From: Mycolicibacterium gadium
Lineage (GTDB): Bacteria > Actinomycetota > Actinomycetes > Mycobacteriales > Mycobacteriaceae
DNA: 64,000 nt
Direction of reading: 5' to 3'
Assembly (NCBI RefSeq): GCF_010728925.1
Contig: NZ_AP022608.1
Coordinates: 806,001-870,000, forward strand
Shown: positions 55,045 through 63,628 of the stretch, in pieces
Position numbering within the stretch: position 1 is the first letter of the stretch
Layout of the letters: every line of letters begins with the position of its first letter
Position numbers and translations under genes: made by a program
Notes under the pieces: model-generated
What the model was told of the DNA's origin: nothing
What the model saw: only the letters and a program-made list of their open reading frames with translations
The model's database searches: none

Positions 55045-56151
55045 GTGACCAGAATGGCCGAGCACATCGACGGCGTGTCGCTGATCGACCACCACGTGCA
55101 TGGCTGCCGGTTGGCGCCGGTGGACCGCCGCCGGTTCGAGGACAGTCTCAACGAGGCCAACATCGAACCGTTGGCCGACTTCGATTCCGCGTTCGACACC
55201 CAACTCGGGTTCGCGGTTCGTGCCCATTGCGCACCGCTGCTCGGGCTGCCGCGCCACGTCGACGCCGATTCGTACTGGCGGGCCCGTCTCGAACGCTCCG
55301 AAGCCGATCTCGCCCGGCTGTTCCTGTCATCGGCCAGGGTGTCCGACTGGCTGGTGGACACCGGATTCGCCACCGGGGTCGCCGATCTGGCGGAGCTCGA
55401 CGACCTGTCGGTGGGCCGGGTGCATGAGATTGTCCGGCTGGAATCGGTGGCCGAACAGGCGGTTCGGGCACCAGGCGACTATGCGTCGGTATTTGCCGAG
55501 ATCCTGGATGAGCGGGCGGCGACCGCGGTGGCGACCAAGTCGATTCTGGCGTACCGCGGCGGGTTCGCCGGTGACCTCTCGGAGCCTCCCGCCGCCGAGG
55601 TCGCAACGGCGGCCCAGCGATGGCGCGACAGTGGAGAGGCGCGCCTGACCGACCGCGTTCTGCTGCGGTTCGGCTTGTATCAGGCGCTGCGACTGGGGAA
55701 ACCTATTCAATTTCACGTCGGCTTCGGTGATCGGGACTGCGACCTGCGCACGACGAATCCGCTCTATCTCCTGGATTTCCTGCGATGCAGCGGTGATGTG
55801 CCGATCGTGCTGTTGCATTGCTACCCCTACGAACGCGAGGCGGGCTATCTGGCGCAGGCGTTCAACAACGTCAATCTCGACGGTGGGCTGGCCATCAACT
55901 TTCTCGGCGCGCGGTCGTCGGCGTTCATCGGCAGGTTGGTGGAGATGGCGCCGTTTCGCAAAATTCTCTATTCGTCCGACGGATTCGGTCCCGCGGAGTT
56001 GCACTACCTCGGAGCGCGTTTGTGGCGCAATGGAATCCGCGATGTGTTCCAGGGTTTCGTCGACGCCGGCGAATGGAGTGAGTCCGACGCTGTGCGCGTC
56101 GTGGACCTGATTGCCCGAGGTAATGCCGAGCGCGTCTACGCGCTAGGCTGA
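55045..56151 (+). CDS. Amidohydrolase family protein (Rv1879 type)
   Basis: A 368-residue metal-dependent hydrolase with the TIM-barrel amidohydrolase metal ligands DHHVHG (residues 16-21), a later His in LLHCYPYER and Asp in YSSDGFG. Coupled with a GlnA3-like protein six bases upstream, it recalls the FluG arrangement in which an amidohydrolase half and a glutamine-synthetase half are fused in fungi. GTG at 55045 or ATG at 55054. The substrate is unknown. Confidence 0.87.
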   Translation: MTRMAEHIDGVSLIDHHVHGCRLAPVDRRRFEDSLNEANIEPLADFDSAFDTQLGFAVRAHCAPLLGLPRHVDADSYWRARLERSEADLARLFLSSARVSDWLVDTGFATGVADLAELDDLSVGRVHEIVRLESVAEQAVRAPGDYASVFAEILDERAATAVATKSILAYRGGFAGDLSEPPAAEVATAAQRWRDSGEARLTDRVLLRFGLYQALRLGKPIQFHVGFGDRDCDLRTTNPLYLLDFLRCSGDVPIVLLHCYPYEREAGYLAQAFNNVNLDGGLAINFLGARSSAFIGRLVEMAPFRKILYSSDGFGPAELHYLGARLWRNGIRDVFQGFVDAGEWSESDAVRVVDLIARGNAERVYALG

Positions 56152-56155
56152 CTCG

Positions 56156-56599
56156 TCAGATCAGACCGGTCGCATCGAACATCGGCACGGCATATGCCGC
56201 CGTCACATCCTCGAGCCAGGTCGCGGGCGCGGTGTTGGTCAGCCCGCCCATATCCCAGTAGTCCTTCCAGACCGTGATTTTGCCGTCGTGGACCTTGTGC
56301 ACTGTGACAAACCTCAGCAGAGCGGTCTCGCCGCTGACCCACTTCCAGGTTTCGGAGTGCTCGTACAGGACGTCGTCGCCGTTGCTGACCAGAACGCCGT
56401 CATGATTCTCATACGATGCCAACGGTTCGAGTCCGACCTTGAGCTTCGCGACGATGTCCTCGGGTCCCCGAGTGGAAAGCGCCGGCCCCAGTGGCATATC
56501 GCAATAGATGCAGTCGTCAGACAGGAAGGTCGGCAAGAGCTCCCAGTCGCGCGCCGACAGGGCCTTCCACATGCCCAGCACCGTATCCTCAACTGACAC
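56156..56599 (-). CDS. SnoaL-like / limonene-1,2-epoxide hydrolase family protein
   Basis: A 147-residue cystatin-like (NTF2-type) fold protein. Pattern VEDTVLGMWKALSARDWELL at the start and later HDGKITVWKDYWDM are typical of the LEH/SnoaL family, in which an Asp-Arg-Asp trio opens epoxides. I cannot confirm all three residues by eye. The gene overlaps the preceding amidohydrolase by 11 bases on the same strand, so it is likely part of a two-gene unit. Confidence 0.8.
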   Translation of the reverse strand: MSVEDTVLGMWKALSARDWELLPTFLSDDCIYCDMPLGPALSTRGPEDIVAKLKVGLEPLASYENHDGVLVSNGDDVLYEHSETWKWVSGETALLRFVTVHKVHDGKITVWKDYWDMGGLTNTAPATWLEDVTAAYAVPMFDATGLI

Positions 56600-58379
56600 T
56601 TGTCAACTCCGATTCGTGGATCGTCTGAGCCGGCGCCTTGTGCGCGGCCCGTAGAAATCTCCCGGTGCGCTGCGCGCCTACGACGTCCGTCGGCTCGCCG
56701 TCGAGGAATACGGCGCGGCCGGTGACGAAGACCGCGCGCACGGTGTCGTCGTTGCGGTTGACCATCCGGGACAGGCCACCGTACTGCTCGACCGGTGACT
56801 CGGCGTAGGTCTGAAGCGATTCGTCCAACCGCTCGGGGTCGATCACGACGATGTCGGCGCGGTCGCCCACACGCAGATGGCCGGCGTCGATGCGGTACCA
56901 GTCGGCGAGTTCGCCCGTCAGGCGGTGCACCGCCTGCTCGACCGTCATGAACGGCCTACCGGCCTTCTGCGCTTCGTGGACATGACGCAGGAGGCGCAGG
57001 TTCATGTTGTAGAAGGCCATATTCCGCAGATGCGCACCCGCATCGGAGAAACCCATCTGGATGCCGGGATCCCGCGCCAGCTTCTTGAGCACCTCGGGCC
57101 GGTGATTGGAGATCGTCGTACGCCAGCGCAACGCCGTCCCGTGCTCGAGCACGAGGTCGAGGAACGCGTCGACGGGGTGCAGGCCGCCGCGATCGAGGCC
57201 CACCTGGCCGAACGACTTACCGACCACCGACTCGTCGGGGCACGCGACGATCTCGGCGTCGAAGAAGTCGCGCTGCCACACCCGCATCCCGAACTTGCTC
57301 TCGTACTGCTTGCGGAATTCTCGGCGGTACGCCTCGTCGCGCAGCAGCTCGTTGCGTTCGACCTCGTCGCGAAGGTGCAGCGCCGCCGCGCCCGCACCGA
57401 ACTCTTCGAAGACGACCAGATCGATACCGTCGGCGTACACCTCGAAAGGCACCGGCAGGTGCTGCCAGCGGAAGTTGCCGCCGAGGCGGTTGACCAACCG
57501 TGCCAGTGGGCCGAGCAGCTTGATCGCGTAGGGGTTCGACTTCACGTCGGCCGCCGACAGCAGGCTGGTCTTGAGCGGATTGCGGAAGATGCCCAGCGAC
57601 TGGAACACCTGCGAACCCAGGTTCAGCGGGTTCTCGATGTCCGGTCCGGACTGCAGCACGCGGCCGGTCCGGCGCAGCTTCGACTTGAGGCGACGCAGCT
57701 CCCGCGGCTTGGCGTACGTTGACGGCAGTGTGCGGGACCGGCAGACCTCGCCGTCGAGCTTGTCGAAAAGCAGTTGCTGAGAGGACATTCCGACGAAACC
57801 GGCGCGTAACGCCTCGTCGAGCCAGCGCTCCATCTGGGCTTGTTCGCTTCTGGTCGGCCGTTGCCGCTTCTGGGTGGCGCGGTCCAGCCCCATGGTCGCG
57901 GCGCGCATATCGGAGTGACCGATGAACGCGGCCACGTTGGGTCCGAGGGGGCGTGCTTCCAGCGCCGCGATGTATTCCTCGCAGTTCGTCCAGGTCTTGT
58001 GGGTGTCGACGGCTCGGATCACGTGCTCGCGCGGGATCGCCTCGACGCGGCCGAAGATGTCGCCGGCGTCCACGCCGTCGACGTGCACGGTGGACAGTGA
58101 GCAGGATCCGAGCATCACCGTGGTCACGCCGTGTCGCAACGACTCGCTCAATGCGGGGCCGACCAGAACCTCCACGTCATAGTGAGTGTGGATGTCGAGC
58201 ATGCCGGGCAACACCCACTGGCCAGTGGCATCGATGACCCGGCGGCAACTCGTCTCGTCGAGGTCCGCGGCGCTGATCGCGGCGACGTGGCCATGGCGGA
58301 TGCCGATGTTGCGCACGGCCGATGGCGCGCCGGTGCCGTCGAACCAGCGGCCGTTTTTGATGATCGTGTCAAAACTCAC
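56589..58379 (-). CDS. N-acyl-D-amino-acid deacylase-type amidohydrolase
   Basis: A 596-residue amidohydrolase of the D-aminoacylase/dihydroorotase-like group. The start region NGRWFDGTGAPSAVRNIGIR and the metal motif DIHTHYD (about residues 64-70) fit, and MGFSDAGAHLRN near residue 460 gives the late metal Asp. The C-terminal part closes the beta sandwich (RADIVVIDPERL). It acts on an N-acylated or cyclic amide; the exact substrate is open. GTG at 58379 is the likely start. Upstream frame continuation is not supported. Confidence 0.87.
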   Translation of the reverse strand: MSFDTIIKNGRWFDGTGAPSAVRNIGIRHGHVAAISAADLDETSCRRVIDATGQWVLPGMLDIHTHYDVEVLVGPALSESLRHGVTTVMLGSCSLSTVHVDGVDAGDIFGRVEAIPREHVIRAVDTHKTWTNCEEYIAALEARPLGPNVAAFIGHSDMRAATMGLDRATQKRQRPTRSEQAQMERWLDEALRAGFVGMSSQQLLFDKLDGEVCRSRTLPSTYAKPRELRRLKSKLRRTGRVLQSGPDIENPLNLGSQVFQSLGIFRNPLKTSLLSAADVKSNPYAIKLLGPLARLVNRLGGNFRWQHLPVPFEVYADGIDLVVFEEFGAGAAALHLRDEVERNELLRDEAYRREFRKQYESKFGMRVWQRDFFDAEIVACPDESVVGKSFGQVGLDRGGLHPVDAFLDLVLEHGTALRWRTTISNHRPEVLKKLARDPGIQMGFSDAGAHLRNMAFYNMNLRLLRHVHEAQKAGRPFMTVEQAVHRLTGELADWYRIDAGHLRVGDRADIVVIDPERLDESLQTYAESPVEQYGGLSRMVNRNDDTVRAVFVTGRAVFLDGEPTDVVGAQRTGRFLRAAHKAPAQTIHESELTSVS

Positions 58380-58467
58380 CAAGTCATAGAACAGCGCCGA
58401 CCGGCAGGTGTCAACGAAATCCGTGAACAGATTTCGAATTTTGTCTACTTTGCGTTCTGAGCTGCGG

Positions 58468-59391
58468 TTATCCAGACGCCCAGCCGTCGGGCTGACGGCC
58501 GTCCAGGTCGGTGAAACCGTATTCACGCGCGAGGTCGGCCGACGTGACGGACTGCTGGTTGAAGCGTGACCGGCGCGTGTCGGCGGCGATCGCGGCCACC
58601 CCGCGTCCGACGTATCTGGGTGTCTCCGACGCGGCGAAGGACGGGGGAGCGACCGGCCCATCGGAGCGCAGCGGGTCCAGTGCGATATGCCAGTTCTCCT
58701 CGGTGACGCCCCAGTTGTCGAGCATCATCTCCGACCGCAGCCAGCCGGGCGTGACGGCTACCGCGGTGGCACCGAAGCCCGCCAGCTCGTGGCCCTGGCT
58801 GTAGGCGAGCCGGTTGACGGCGACCTTGGCCAGGTCGTAGAACACCGACAACCGGTAGTTGTCGTCGTTGAAACTCTTTGTCCCGTCGGTCACTTCGACG
58901 AGCAGCCCGCCGGGACGGCACACCAGCAGCGGCAGCAGGCAGTGCGACGTGATGAGGTGGGTGTCGATACCGAGCCGCAGGATCCGCAGACCGTCGGCGA
59001 GGTCGTGCTCCCAGATCGGCCGGTTCCACAGCGGTGGGCCGCCTTTGAGGATCTCCGCGCCCCAGATGTCGTTGACGAGGATGTCGATCGCGCCGTGGTC
59101 GCTGCGCATACGGTCCGCGAGACGGGTCACCGCGTCGACGTCGAGATGGTCGACCTGCAATGCGATTCCGGTGCCGCCCAGGCTGGAGACGAGTTCGGCC
59201 GTTTCCTCGATGGTTTCCGGGCGGTCGTAGTCGGATCGGGCATTGCCGGACACGCTGCTGCGGCCGGTGCAGATCACCGTCGCCCCGGCTTCACCGAGCG
59301 CCGCCGCGATACCGCGTCCGGCCCCGCGCGTGGCTCCGGCCACCACGGCCACCCGGCCGCGCAGTGCATCTGCATCCGGAGTCCAGTCCAT
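58468..59391 (-). CDS. Short-chain dehydrogenase/reductase
   Basis: A 307-residue SDR of the DHRS1-like type. NAD(P) motif GATRGAGRG (about residues 19-27), an unusual VNDIWGAE in place of NNAG, and catalytic Tyr and Lys in FYDLAKVAV. Longer than classical SDRs by about 50 residues at the C-terminus. It is divergent, by 18 bases, from an exported dienelactone hydrolase; its promoter must overlap that of the latter. Substrate unknown. Confidence 0.88.
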   Translation of the reverse strand: MDWTPDADALRGRVAVVAGATRGAGRGIAAALGEAGATVICTGRSSVSGNARSDYDRPETIEETAELVSSLGGTGIALQVDHLDVDAVTRLADRMRSDHGAIDILVNDIWGAEILKGGPPLWNRPIWEHDLADGLRILRLGIDTHLITSHCLLPLLVCRPGGLLVEVTDGTKSFNDDNYRLSVFYDLAKVAVNRLAYSQGHELAGFGATAVAVTPGWLRSEMMLDNWGVTEENWHIALDPLRSDGPVAPPSFAASETPRYVGRGVAAIAADTRRSRFNQQSVTSADLAREYGFTDLDGRQPDGWASG

Positions 59392-59409
59392 AGGTGCATA
59401 CTTGCGAAA

Positions 59410-60321
59410 GTGACCCCGTTACAGCGGTATATCGCAGAAGAAATCGCCACCGATCACGTCGACGGGTTGCTGTCCAGACGCGAAGCCTTGCGCCGGCTGG
59501 CACTGCTCGGCGTCGGCACTGCGGCGGCGACCGCGTTGATCACGGCGTGCGGCGAGAACAAGCAGCCGACATCGAACGCGCCCGCGACGTCGAGCGAGCC
59601 GGCCACCGTCAGCGCATCGCCGCCAGGATCGGAGAACACCGTCCCGTCTACGCCGATCACCTGGGCCGGACCCGGTGGGGAACTGCAGGCGGCCTGGGCG
59701 CCCGCCGCCGAACCGCGCGGGGGAGTCCTCGTCATCCACGAGAACAAGGGACTCAACGACTACATCCGCTCGGTGGCCGGGCGATTCGCCGGCATCGGCT
59801 ACTCCGCACTGGCGATCGACCTGCTGTCCGCGCAGGGAGGCACGGGCACGTTCGCCGATCCCGCCGAAGCCACGGCGGCCCTGGGCAAGCTGCCGCCCGA
59901 AGCGGCCCTGGCGGATCTGAAGTCGGGAATCGACGAACTCCAGCGCCGGGTGCCGGGCAAGAAGGTCGCCGCGGTCGGCTTCTGCATGGGTGGCGGTTTC
60001 GTCTGGCGATTGCTGGCCTCTGGTGAGCCGCGGCTGGCCGCCGCCGTGCCGTTCTATGGTCCGACGCCCGACAACCCGGATTTTGCCGGCTCCAAAGATG
60101 TTGCAGTACTGGGTATCTACGCCGCCCAGGACCAGCGTGTCAACGCCACCGAGCCGGTCGCGCGGGCGGCCCTGGAGAAGGCTGGCCTGGAATTCGAACT
60201 GGTCACCGAACCCGACGCCAACCATGCGTTCTTCAACGACACCGGCGACCGGTACAACGCCACCGCGGCCGAGGATGCCTGGCGTCGGGTGCAGGACTGG
60301 TTCACCGCGCACGTCGCCTGA
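59410..60321 (+). CDS. Exported dienelactone hydrolase-family lipoprotein
   Basis: A 303-residue enzyme. The N-terminal region has SRREALRRLALLG, a twin-arginine signal (Arg23-Arg24), and LITAC, a lipobox (Cys47), so it should be a Tat-exported lipoprotein. The mature part is a dienelactone hydrolase with Glu111 (HENKG), nucleophile Cys192 (GFCMGG), Asp241 and His272. Family members open lactones or act as carboxylesterases. An extracytoplasmic dienelactone hydrolase is unusual and may hydrolyse an outside ester. GTG start. Confidence 0.88.
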   Translation: MTPLQRYIAEEIATDHVDGLLSRREALRRLALLGVGTAAATALITACGENKQPTSNAPATSSEPATVSASPPGSENTVPSTPITWAGPGGELQAAWAPAAEPRGGVLVIHENKGLNDYIRSVAGRFAGIGYSALAIDLLSAQGGTGTFADPAEATAALGKLPPEAALADLKSGIDELQRRVPGKKVAAVGFCMGGGFVWRLLASGEPRLAAAVPFYGPTPDNPDFAGSKDVAVLGIYAAQDQRVNATEPVARAALEKAGLEFELVTEPDANHAFFNDTGDRYNATAAEDAWRRVQDWFTAHVA

Positions 60322-60422
60322 GTCGCCCTACCGACACGGTCACTCACGGTGTTCACGGTGTGTTATCCCACCGGTTGATGTCGCGTTGTTGACCGCACAT
60401 GCGTCCGGGTCAAATTCAGCTC

Positions 60423-61529
60423 ATGCGGGTAGCACAGGTCGCGAATTTCTACGGCCCGCGTTCGGGAGGTCTGCGCACGGCAGTGGATCGTCTCGGTGCG
60501 GAGTACTGTGCACGCGGACACGACGTCTTCCTGGTGGTGCCGGGCCGAACCTTCGAATGGCACGAGTTGCCGTCGGGAGTCGTTCGAATCTCGCTGCCGG
60601 CTCGGCTCATCCCGTTCACCGGTGGATATCGTGCCGTGCTGCCCGGACCCGTCACCGAACTGCTGGCGCAACTGGCGCCGGACGCACTCGAAGTATCCGA
60701 TCGGCTCACCCTGCGCTCGCTCGGTGACTGGGGCAGGCAGCTCGATGTCGCGACGGTGATGATCTCTCATGAGCGACTCGATCGCCTTGTCGGGCAGGTG
60801 CTTCCGGCGCGTGCTGCCCGCTCGATCGCCGACGCCGCCAACCGCCGCACCGCCGAGAACTACGACGCGGTCGTGTGCACCACGGCGTTCGCGCGTGAGG
60901 AGTTCGACAGGATCGACGCCACGAACGTGGTCACGGTGCCACTCGGCGTGGACCTCGACCAATTCCATCCCAGCCGACGATCCAGCTCGGTCCGCCAGCA
61001 GTGGGCCAGCCCGGAGCAGACGTTGTTGGTGCACTGCGGCCGTCTATCGGTGGAGAAGCATGCGCACCGCAGCATCGATACCGTTGCCTCCCTGCGTGAC
61101 TCGGGTGTGGACGCCCGCCTCGTGGTCGTCGGTGAAGGCCCGATGCGCGCCAGGCTCGAACGCCAGGCCGCCCGCCTGCCCGTTGACTTCACCGGTTACA
61201 TCGGGTGCCGCGACACGGTGGCCACCATCCTGGCGACCGCCGACGTCGCGATCGCGCCGGGTCCGCACGAAACGTTCGGCCTTGCCGCCTTGGAGGCGTT
61301 GGCCTGCGGTACGCCGGCGGTGGTTTCGCGGACGTCGGCGCTCGCGGAACTTCTGACCGCCGAAAGTGGTGCCGCAGCAGACAACGACCCGGATGCCATC
61401 GCGCAGGCGGTGACGACAATCATCAGCCGTCCAGAGCGGTTGCGGCGCAACGATGCACGACGCCGAGCAGAACAGTTCACCTGGTCGCGAGCTGCCACCG
61501 GAATGCTGAACGCGCTGGGTGCGGGTTAG
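60423..61529 (+). CDS. pimC: GT4 mannosyltransferase of the PimC type
   Basis: A 368-residue GT-B glycosyltransferase. It opens with MRVAQVANFYGPRSGGLRT, closely like PimC of M. tuberculosis CDC1551 as I remember it, and has the GT4 donor site GPHETFGLAALEALACG with its EX7E pattern. PimC adds a mannose to phosphatidylinositol mannosides in the inner leaflet of the plasma membrane. ATG 60423 is preferred to 60399 because the homologous protein begins there. The 101 bases before it hold only the promoter region. Confidence 0.85.
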   Translation: MRVAQVANFYGPRSGGLRTAVDRLGAEYCARGHDVFLVVPGRTFEWHELPSGVVRISLPARLIPFTGGYRAVLPGPVTELLAQLAPDALEVSDRLTLRSLGDWGRQLDVATVMISHERLDRLVGQVLPARAARSIADAANRRTAENYDAVVCTTAFAREEFDRIDATNVVTVPLGVDLDQFHPSRRSSSVRQQWASPEQTLLVHCGRLSVEKHAHRSIDTVASLRDSGVDARLVVVGEGPMRARLERQAARLPVDFTGYIGCRDTVATILATADVAIAPGPHETFGLAALEALACGTPAVVSRTSALAELLTAESGAAADNDPDAIAQAVTTIISRPERLRRNDARRRAEQFTWSRAATGMLNALGAG

Positions 61530-61561
61530 GTCGCCCCGGCGACACAGATTAGGTTGTCGGC

Positions 61562-62251
61562 ATGGGTGGCGTGCCGACCGGCCCACAGGACATCGAGCGA
61601 ACCCGCACCCTGTGGTTCGCCTTGCTGCTCACGGTGGCCAACGGATACCTCGACGCGTACACCTACATTGCGCGTGGTGGTGTGTTCGCCAACGTGCAGA
61701 CTGCGAACGTCATCTTCGGCGCGATCAACACATCGGAAGGCAAGTGGTCCGCGGCGCTCGCCCACGTCTGGCCGCTGCTCGCGTTCATCGTCGGCATGGC
61801 GCTGGCATCGCACATCAAATCCGGCCGCGTCGAGCGCCTCGTCCCGCACGCTCTGCGCTGGACCATGGCCGTGCAGGCCGTCTCGCTGGGCATCATCGGT
61901 TTCGTCCCCGCCTCGGTACCCCACAGCTACGTGACCGTGCCGATCTCGTTCCTGGCGGCCATGCAGATCGGTCTGTTCCGCAACATCGGTGACCTGGCCT
62001 ATCTGCCGGTCGCGACCACGGGCAACCTGATGCGACTCATGGAGTCCGGGTATGACGCGTTCGTCGAGAAACACGCGGAGTCACGGCGCGCCTTCGGGGT
62101 CTATGGTGCGCTGATCACCGTCTTCGGGCTCGGGGCCCTCGCGGGTTCGTTCGCCAGCGTCGCGTGGGGAGTGCATGCGATCTGGCTGCCTGCCGGATTC
62201 CTGGCCATCACACTCTGTTTGTTCATCGTCGATGAGCACTACCTGCGTTGA
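61562..62251 (+). CDS. DUF1275 (YoaK-like) membrane protein
   Basis: A 229-residue protein with about six transmembrane segments. The family signature near the start is ANGYLDAYTYIARGGVFANVQTANV, cut here to GYLDAYTYI and GGVFANVQTANV. DUF1275 proteins are widespread, of unknown function, often suggested to be small-molecule transporters. ATG at 61562. Confidence 0.9.
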   Translation: MGGVPTGPQDIERTRTLWFALLLTVANGYLDAYTYIARGGVFANVQTANVIFGAINTSEGKWSAALAHVWPLLAFIVGMALASHIKSGRVERLVPHALRWTMAVQAVSLGIIGFVPASVPHSYVTVPISFLAAMQIGLFRNIGDLAYLPVATTGNLMRLMESGYDAFVEKHAESRRAFGVYGALITVFGLGALAGSFASVAWGVHAIWLPAGFLAITLCLFIVDEHYLR

Positions 62252-62265
62252 TCTACGATCCAGGG

Positions 62266-62658
62266 ATGATCCGGTCGCTGACGTTCCTTCTCGCCGCAGC
62301 GACGCTGCCGCTTGCCTCCACTGCCGTCGCCGTCGCCGAACCCCCGCCCACCTGCACCTACAATTTGTCACCGCCGCAGGTCGTGGACGTGTCGGGCACG
62401 AGCATGGTCACCGCGACGATCTCGCCGGGCGCGTGCGAGCGATCGAACGTTTACCTCTCGGTGGCCTGTCTGCAGATGCAGGGCAGCCCCAACCCGCCCA
62501 TATGCCAGTCGAGCAACGGAGTGCTGCCCGCGCAGGTCTACTACGCGCCGCACGAGCCTGGCGCCACCTACGTCTCGACAGGCCGGGGATGCGCGAACAC
62601 CGGGAATCCGCCGCAGCCGGTGTGCACGCCGGTCGGGCCTCTCACCGCGACGGTTTAA
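62266..62658 (+). CDS. Secreted cysteine-rich protein
   Basis: A 130-residue protein with a signal peptide (MIRSLTFLLAAATLPLASTA, processed near AVAEPPP). The mature part of about 105 residues has six cysteines (TCTYN, ACERS, ACLQM, ICQSS, GCANT, VCTPV) that could form three disulfides. Function is unknown. ATG at 62266 is chosen over 62248, which overlaps the DUF1275 stop. Confidence 0.75.
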   Translation: MIRSLTFLLAAATLPLASTAVAVAEPPPTCTYNLSPPQVVDVSGTSMVTATISPGACERSNVYLSVACLQMQGSPNPPICQSSNGVLPAQVYYAPHEPGATYVSTGRGCANTGNPPQPVCTPVGPLTATV

Positions 62659-62669
62659 ACGGAGACACG

Positions 62670-63071
62670 ATGAAGAAAGTATTGCTGGCATGCGTAGCCA
62701 TCTGCCTGGCAGCCGCGATCGCCGCGTGCGGCAGCGAATCCAGCTACACCACCTCAGAGGGCGATAGCGGCACCGCGACGGCGACCGCGAGCCCAGAATC
62801 CACCGGCAGCACCACCGAGGCGTCGGGCCCGACGATCACGATGGCGAACATGAGCTTCGGTGATCCGATCACCGTCGCACCGGGCGCGACGATCACGCTC
62901 ACGAACGACGACTCGGCCGAGCACTCCGTGACGTCTGAGTCCGAAGGCAAGTTCGACGTGCACGTCGACGCCGGAGAGCAGGGCACACTCACCGCGCCGA
63001 CCGAGCCGGGAGAGTACGCGTTCTACTGCGTGTATCACCCTTCCATGAAGGGCACCTTGATCGTCCAGTAA
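62670..63071 (+). CDS. Cupredoxin-domain lipoprotein (blue-copper type)
   Basis: A 133-residue lipoprotein. Lipobox IAAC (Cys20), a Thr/Ser-rich linker to about residue 52, then a plastocyanin-like domain. The copper ligands of a type 1 site are in place: His85 (EHSV), Cys120, His123 and Met126 (FYCVYHPSM). It should bind copper at the outer face of the membrane and carry electrons or buffer the metal. Ribosome site GGAGACACG just ahead of the ATG. Confidence 0.9.
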   Translation: MKKVLLACVAICLAAAIAACGSESSYTTSEGDSGTATATASPESTGSTTEASGPTITMANMSFGDPITVAPGATITLTNDDSAEHSVTSESEGKFDVHVDAGEQGTLTAPTEPGEYAFYCVYHPSMKGTLIVQ

Positions 63072-63190
63072 GCCGGGCCGGCATCCGGTTCCTTCGTCCG
63101 GCTGCGGTTTAGACGTATCGACGGACGGGCATCCGCAGAATTAGCGGGTTCGTTAATCGTCGTGACCCGGGGCAATTCGAAGGAGCCGAC

Positions 63191-63628
63191 ATGGATAGCA
63201 ACGCCATAATCTGGATCGTTGTCGCTGTCGCGGCGATAGTTGTCATCGCGTTTGTCGCGTGGACCGTTCGCAACTCACGCCGGCGTGCCGAAGCCGAACG
63301 GCTGCGGGGCGAAATCGGTCAGCGCACAGAGCATCTCGAGAAGCGCGAAGCCGTGGCCGCCGAGACCGAGGCGAAAGCGAAAGCCGCGCAGGCAGAGGCG
63401 GAGGCGAAGGCCGCCGAGGCCGCGCGCCTGCAGAACAACGCGCGTAGCCACCGTGAGGCGGTCGATACCACCCGCGAGGAACTCGATGCGCACCGTGAGC
63501 GGGCTGACCAGCTGGATCCGAAGGGCAGCACTGCCGACACCGCCCCCGGCAAGGCAGACGAAGTGCGTGCCGACATGCCCACGACGTCGCAGCAGCGTCC
63601 CGCGACGGAGGAGCATCTGCGTTCGTGA
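63191..63628 (+). CDS. Single-pass membrane protein with coiled coil
   Basis: A 145-residue protein with one N-terminal transmembrane helix (about residues 6-26) and an Ala/Glu/Lys-rich coiled coil (about 32-108, AEAKAKAAQAEAEAKAAEAA) before a disordered tail. Similar small proteins are common in mycobacteria with unknown roles. ATG follows GAAGGAGCCGAC. The stop overlaps the next GTG (GTGA). Confidence 0.75.
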   Translation: MDSNAIIWIVVAVAAIVVIAFVAWTVRNSRRRAEAERLRGEIGQRTEHLEKREAVAAETEAKAKAAQAEAEAKAAEAARLQNNARSHREAVDTTREELDAHRERADQLDPKGSTADTAPGKADEVRADMPTTSQQRPATEEHLRS

